Of a stretch of DNA of 64,000 bases, positions 59,782 to 64,000 are shown in pieces. Position 1 is the first letter of the stretch. The number at the start of each line of letters is the position of its first letter. Below the pieces are notes generated by a model. That model ran no database searches, was not told where the DNA came from, and saw only the letters and a program-made list of their open reading frames with translations. This DNA is from Eucalyptus grandis (lineage: Eukaryota; Streptophyta; Magnoliopsida; Myrtales; Myrtaceae). Location of the stretch: positions 48,811,090-48,875,089 of the forward strand of contig NC_052619.1 in the NCBI RefSeq assembly GCF_016545825.1, read 5' to 3'. The position numbers were made by a program, and so were the translations under genes.

Positions 59782-60438
59782 CTAATGAACTCCAATTAGT
59801 GTAATTCAAGTTGACTCATTCTAGAATAAGGTGCAATTTGATAAATTGAGATATGATTTCAACAATTGACCCACAATTTATTTTTGACGCAAAGGTTGCG
59901 CCTTTATTATAGTGTCAATTTTGATGTGATAGGCCATTGCGAACATGGGTAATTGAATTCATTGATGTCTCATTACATCAATTGGGTTCAATTTTAATCA
60001 ATTTGTGCTTCGAGGTAGGCAATTATGAAAATTTGCTTATTTAAGGTCCTTAACTGAACAAAGATTCTTTTCTATTTACACAAAAAAAAAAAGAAAAAAA
60101 GAGAGAGAACCAACTGAACTAGTCAGGCTAGTTCAAACTAGCGTGATTGGTCCAACTAGTCATTGGCCGGAATGGCCCGTTCGACCATTTCCCGACTGGT
60201 CGCTAGTGGCTGGGGACCACCATAAGGTGGCCCGCCTAGTGGCCAACTCATTCCTACCTTTATTTCTTGAATTTACAAATTTGCCCTAGTTTTTGCAAAA
60301 TCACAAAAATGCCCCTCGACTAGGTTTTAATTGCATGATCAAGCATAACCGTTCGCCCTCGAAAAATCGTAGCTGTCCAAATTAGGCATGTGCATAATTA
60401 GTTGTCATCTCATACAAACTTAAGGTCTAAGAAAAGAT
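59782..60438. other. Spacer between nested elements and the copia element
   Basis: AT-rich, then a stretch (60110-60250) with repeated ACTAGT/TGGTC-type words. Probably old transposon sequence; no gene recognised. Confidence 0.4.
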
Positions 60439-61249
60439 TGTTAGGCTAGGAGATTAGTCCCTAACCCTTGGATTGACTTCTCCCATGGACCTATATATTG
60501 GTTTTTCCATCCAAAATGAGGGAGGGGGCTCCCCTCATTTTTTGCAGAAACCAGATTTGATCTCCCATTTCTCTTTCAAGTCTCTTTCTTTCCTCCTCTC
60601 TCTCTCTCGACCGCCTCTCATCCACTGCCACAACCGCTGTGGCCGGAGCCCGATTAGCGGCGCACCTGCCCTCCAATGATCCTCATCTCCTCCTTGAGCC
60701 GTTTGTTGCCACCGGACGTCCAGGTGTCCATCGGAGTAGTTTGTTCGGCCACTCCTTTTCGGCGCAAGTGTTGTCTCTCACGCCGCCGGTGTTGGCGACT
60801 ATTTCCGTCGTGATCGATGACTAGCCGGCCTCCACAGCTCCTCTGACTGATCCAACAACATCCGTAGCCAAGTCCTTGAGCAGTTGGTGTTATTTATTTT
60901 TGTGATCCCACATTTTAGACCCACATTTTCTCTTAAAGTTGCGACTATTCGACATGAAGTTTTTCCACACTTCGTATCCTTTCGTGACAACCGCCCATTT
61001 GGTAACCGTCTTGATGGGAGACGAGATATAAAAAGGAACGTACGTTTATTTCTGATGGGTGATGACAAGGTCTAACACAAACTCTCATATTTGGAATACA
61101 CCATCAATACGTGAGGGAATTGGGTTAGTAGCGTGTCCCCAATTTTTCTTTGATTTCAAGTCTTTCTATACGAACGTGAACAAGAACAATGGATGGAGGT
61201 TTGTCTTTAATTGATTCTGGCTTCCGCATCATGAATTTTATGTCTTACA
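60439..61249 (+). repeat. Probable 5' LTR of the copia element
   Basis: The right border (…CTTACA) is fixed by the primer site two bases later. The left border TGTTAGGCTAGG is the best TG start I see, but it cannot be checked because the 3' LTR is outside. A TATA-like TATATATTGG lies near 60491. Confidence 0.5.
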
Positions 61250-61251
61250 TT

Positions 61252-61263
61252 TGGTATCAGAGC
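61252..61263 (+). other. Primer binding site (initiator tRNA-Met type)
   Basis: TGGTATCAGAGC, the same site as in the gag-only element, two bases after the LTR end. Confidence 0.9.
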
Positions 61264-62377
61264 ATGTTAAAAGCTTCTGCCTTGTTTTGTTGTATTTTTG
61301 TGTTTTTTCGGTGTATTTTCGGGCATTTTTGAGATGAAGAGTAACTCGAAGTTATGAGGCCAAGAGAGATTTGCCGGTTTCGGGCAAAATCCGGCGACCC
61401 ACCCCTCGAATTCGAACCCGTACGGTCGCACCGCCATGAGGAATATTAGCCATGAGTTATTTAGGCATATCAATGTTCGCCGGAGGCTAATCGAGCGGCG
61501 GAAGTCGCGGTGGTTGAGGAATTGTGTTTTGGGAAATTTTCGTCTGATTTGGGGCTTATTTCTTCGTCATTTTCGTCGAAACTTGAACCCATATGGTCGT
61601 GCCGGCATACTCTTTAAAACCCATCATTTATTTCGGTCTTAGATGGGTTGCCGGAGGAGAAACAGCCGGCGAAACCGCGACAGAACGGCGAAAAACGGCG
61701 AAGAAATTCGTTCTGGGCGCAAGGAAGAAGGCGTGTGGAGCCCACACGCGCGCTGCGGTTGCAGGCGCGTGGAGCCCACGCGCCACGCGCTCTCACGCGC
61801 GCTCAACCGCTGCGTGCGTGCAGGGCACGTGCCCGCTCGGCGAGCACGCGCCTGTTGTCTCCCACCCACGGCTCCTTTTACACTTTTGCCCCAAAATTTT
61901 CATGTTTTTACAATCTTGCCCTTGGCCAATTTATTTATTTACTGTTCTGCCCTTGATGTATTTATTTATTATGTCATTTCGTACATTTTTATGAGTATTT
62001 TACGCATGAAATTAAATGTCCAATGGTCCATATATTTAATTAATTAGAGAGTGGCCATAGCATATTTAATTAATTAAAATTATATATTAAAAGCCTCCGG
62101 ATCATATTTAGAAATGGACATTGATTGTAATTAATTATATTAATATGATGAATTTTATCCCACAGGGATTAAGAAAAGGCATACAATATGGTAGTTTCTT
62201 CATGAAGTAATTATGAATCTATTTAAATTAAAAACTTAGCCCACAGGTAGTTTTTATGTTATGTGATTCATATTGTGACATGTTTACATTGGTAAAACAA
62301 GATTTATTTATATTTGCCTCAAATTTTGTGACATAAGCATGATAATTTGATATGCAGTTTCGCAACCTGTGAATTTC
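61264..62377 (+). other. Leader of the copia element with a GC-rich stretch
   Basis: Untranslated region before gag. 61640-61870 is strongly GC-rich (CGCGCG and GCCCACGCG words) and open on both strands without a recognisable product. Confidence 0.5.
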
Positions 62378-64000
62378 TCTGAATTTAAGTTTGATGTTCT
62401 CATACTAAATGGTGAGAACTATAAAATTTGGAAGGAGTCAGTTCTTCAATTGGGGTGGATGGACATTGACTATGCTATAAGGAAAGACGAACCACCTGCT
62501 CCTACTGATTCGAGCACTTCAGTTGAGATAGCTCTTTATAACTAATGGGAGCGATCCAACCGCATTTGTGCGATGTTTATAAGAGCTAATCTCATAGTAT
62601 TCGTGGTTCGGTTGCTCAGCATAGCAATGCTAAGGCTTTATTGGAGGCCATAGATGCACAGTTTGAGAGTTCTGAGAAGGCGCATACCATGACCCTGATT
62701 ATAAAGTTTTCATCATTGAAGCTCACTAGTGTTAGAGGTGTGCGTGAGCACATCATGCAAATGAGGGACATTGCAGCTCAGCTTAAGAAACTTGAGGTTG
62801 AGATATCTGAATCTTTTCTTGTGTATTATATTCTAAACACTCTCCTACAACAGTATGCACCTTTCAAGATCTCTTATAACACACATAAGAATAAATGGTC
62901 AATTAATGAACTCATGATCCTGTGTGTTCAAGAGGAAGAAAGACTGATTATGAAATTGGGAGAAAGTGATCATTTGGCAACACAAGGAAAGAATAAGAGC
63001 TATGGCAAGCATAAGGGAAAAGGTAAAATACCTCCCCAAGCTGACATTAAGAAAGAATCCAAATGTTTCTTCTGTAAACAGAAAGGGCATATAAAGAAGG
63101 ATTGTGTCAAATTTAAGGTCTGGCTCGAGAAGAAAGGTAATCTAATCTCTTGTGTTTGTTATGAATCTGATATGACTGATGTAAGTCACAATACTTGGTG
63201 GATTGATTCTGGATCTACAATTCATATTTTGAATTCCTTGCAAGGTTTTCAAAACCACAGGAAGCTAGTGGGAAGTGAACAAAGCATTTATTCAGGAAAC
63301 AAGATGTGCTCACATGTGGAAGCTATTGGGACATGTAGACTAGTTCTCAATAGTGGCTTTATTTTGAATTTGGAAAAGACCTTTTATGTTTCTAGTTTTT
63401 TTAAAAACTTAATTTCAGTTTCAAGACTTGTACATTTGGGATACTCCTTTAACTTTTCAGATTCAAACTTCTGTTTATCATTTAAATCTGAAATTGTCGG
63501 GAGTGGTACTTTGTCTGATGGTCTTTTTTGAATTAATTTACAAGACAATGCCTATTATAATGCGATGCATGTTCATGATAAAGCTGGTATGAAACGATGT
63601 GTTGTGAAAGAACATTCCTCTATGTTGTGGCACCGGAGATTGTGACATATCTCCATAGAAAGAATTAAGCGATTAGTAAATGATGGAGTACTCGGTACTT
63701 TAGATTTTACTGATTGTGATACTTGTGTGGACTGCATAAAGGGAAAGCAGACTAACAAAACAAAGAAATGTGCCAAGAGGAGTACAGAAATATTAGAAAT
63801 CATACATACGGATATATGTAGTCCGGATGTATGATTAAAGATAGATAAGAAACTCTTGTGGTCAGAAATACTTCATCTCCTTCATAGATGATTACTCACG
63901 TTATATGTATCTCTACTTGATTCATAATAAATATGAAATATTAGATGCATTTAAGGTATTTAAGGCGGAAGTAGAGAAACAATGCGATAAGCAAATTAAG
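62378..64000 (+). pseudogene. Copia gag-pol polyprotein, degenerate and partial
   Basis: Gag begins in the FKFDVLILNGENYKIWKESV region without a clear ATG. It has a stop near 62542 and a frame slip near 62600, then stays open 62641-63531. Domains: UBN2-type gag; Lys-rich stretch; CCHC knuckle (CFFCKQKGHIKKDC, about 63064-63105); aspartic protease start WWIDSGSTIHI (about 63199), with the catalytic DSG; the conserved NLISVSRL block. After 63531 the frame has several stops through the GAG-pre-integrase motif (LWHRRL...HIS) and the integrase N-part (FIDDYSRYMYLY, with a frame slip). Not functional as read. Confidence 0.85.

Larger units (their letters stand above)
60439..64000 (+). mobile_element. 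Decayed Ty1/copia retrotransposon, 5' part, truncated by window end
   Basis: Order is probable 5' LTR, primer site, 1.1-kb leader, gag with CCHC knuckle, protease, GAG-pre-integrase and the start of integrase. Order and motifs are those of copia, not gypsy. Reverse transcriptase, RNase H and 3' LTR would lie to the right. Confidence 0.85.

Noticed and set aside
61593..62047. Overlapping 133/134/102-residue plus-strand frames in the copia leader
   Set aside because: Three frames open at once with Arg/Ala/His-rich products; the position is the untranslated leader between primer site and gag.
1..64000. CRISPR arrays, bacterial operons, rRNA or integrated phage
   Set aside because: Nothing of the kind is visible. 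The repeats present are microsatellites, tandem duplications and transposon ends typical of a plant genome.

Overview
This is nuclear DNA from a flowering plant, almost certainly a woody eudicot. The genes have introns with GT/AG borders, the products are plant-specific (a TIME FOR COFFEE homologue, STP sugar carriers, a phytocyanin), and long AT-rich spacers carry plant-type transposons. I lean towards Myrtales on general sequence texture, but nothing in the window proves an order.

Layout. 1-3762 (+): 3' part of a VMP1-family gene (KMS1-like), with a one-base deletion in one exon. 3763-14137: AT-rich spacer with short tandem duplications, a MITE, a TIR element and GC-rich blocks, but no gene I can support. 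14138-20224 (-): TIME FOR COFFEE homologue in 12 exons, also with a one-base deletion in an exon. 20225-25340: its CpG-rich upstream region, grading into AT-rich DNA. 25341-26358: hAT-like non-autonomous element. 26367-38000: gene-poor spacer. 38315-43187 (+): intact STP13-type sugar/H+ symporter gene. 45604-47666 (+): stellacyanin/mavicyanin-like phytocyanin. 49295-51719 (-): a second, divergent STP carrier with changed proton- and sugar-site residues and a MITE in intron 1. 52918-59771: a MULE-like element broken by a gag-only LTR retrotransposon on the minus strand, both with target-site duplications. 60439-64000 (+): 5' part of a decayed Ty1/copia element that runs off the window.

Gene relations. 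The two STP genes lie about 6 kb apart in opposite orientation (3' ends facing) with the phytocyanin between them. They differ in exon count and active-site residues, so they are not a recent tandem pair. No shared pathway is evident for the other genes.

The most unusual items are: (i) the MULE / gag-only retrotransposon nest; (ii) a recurring design in which TIR elements carry a GC-rich island between complementary purine/pyrimidine tracts; (iii) the STP paralogue with altered substrate residues; (iv) single-base frameshifts in two conserved genes. Exon borders were worked out by eye from splice signals, phase and recalled family sequence. No alignment or transcript evidence was available.
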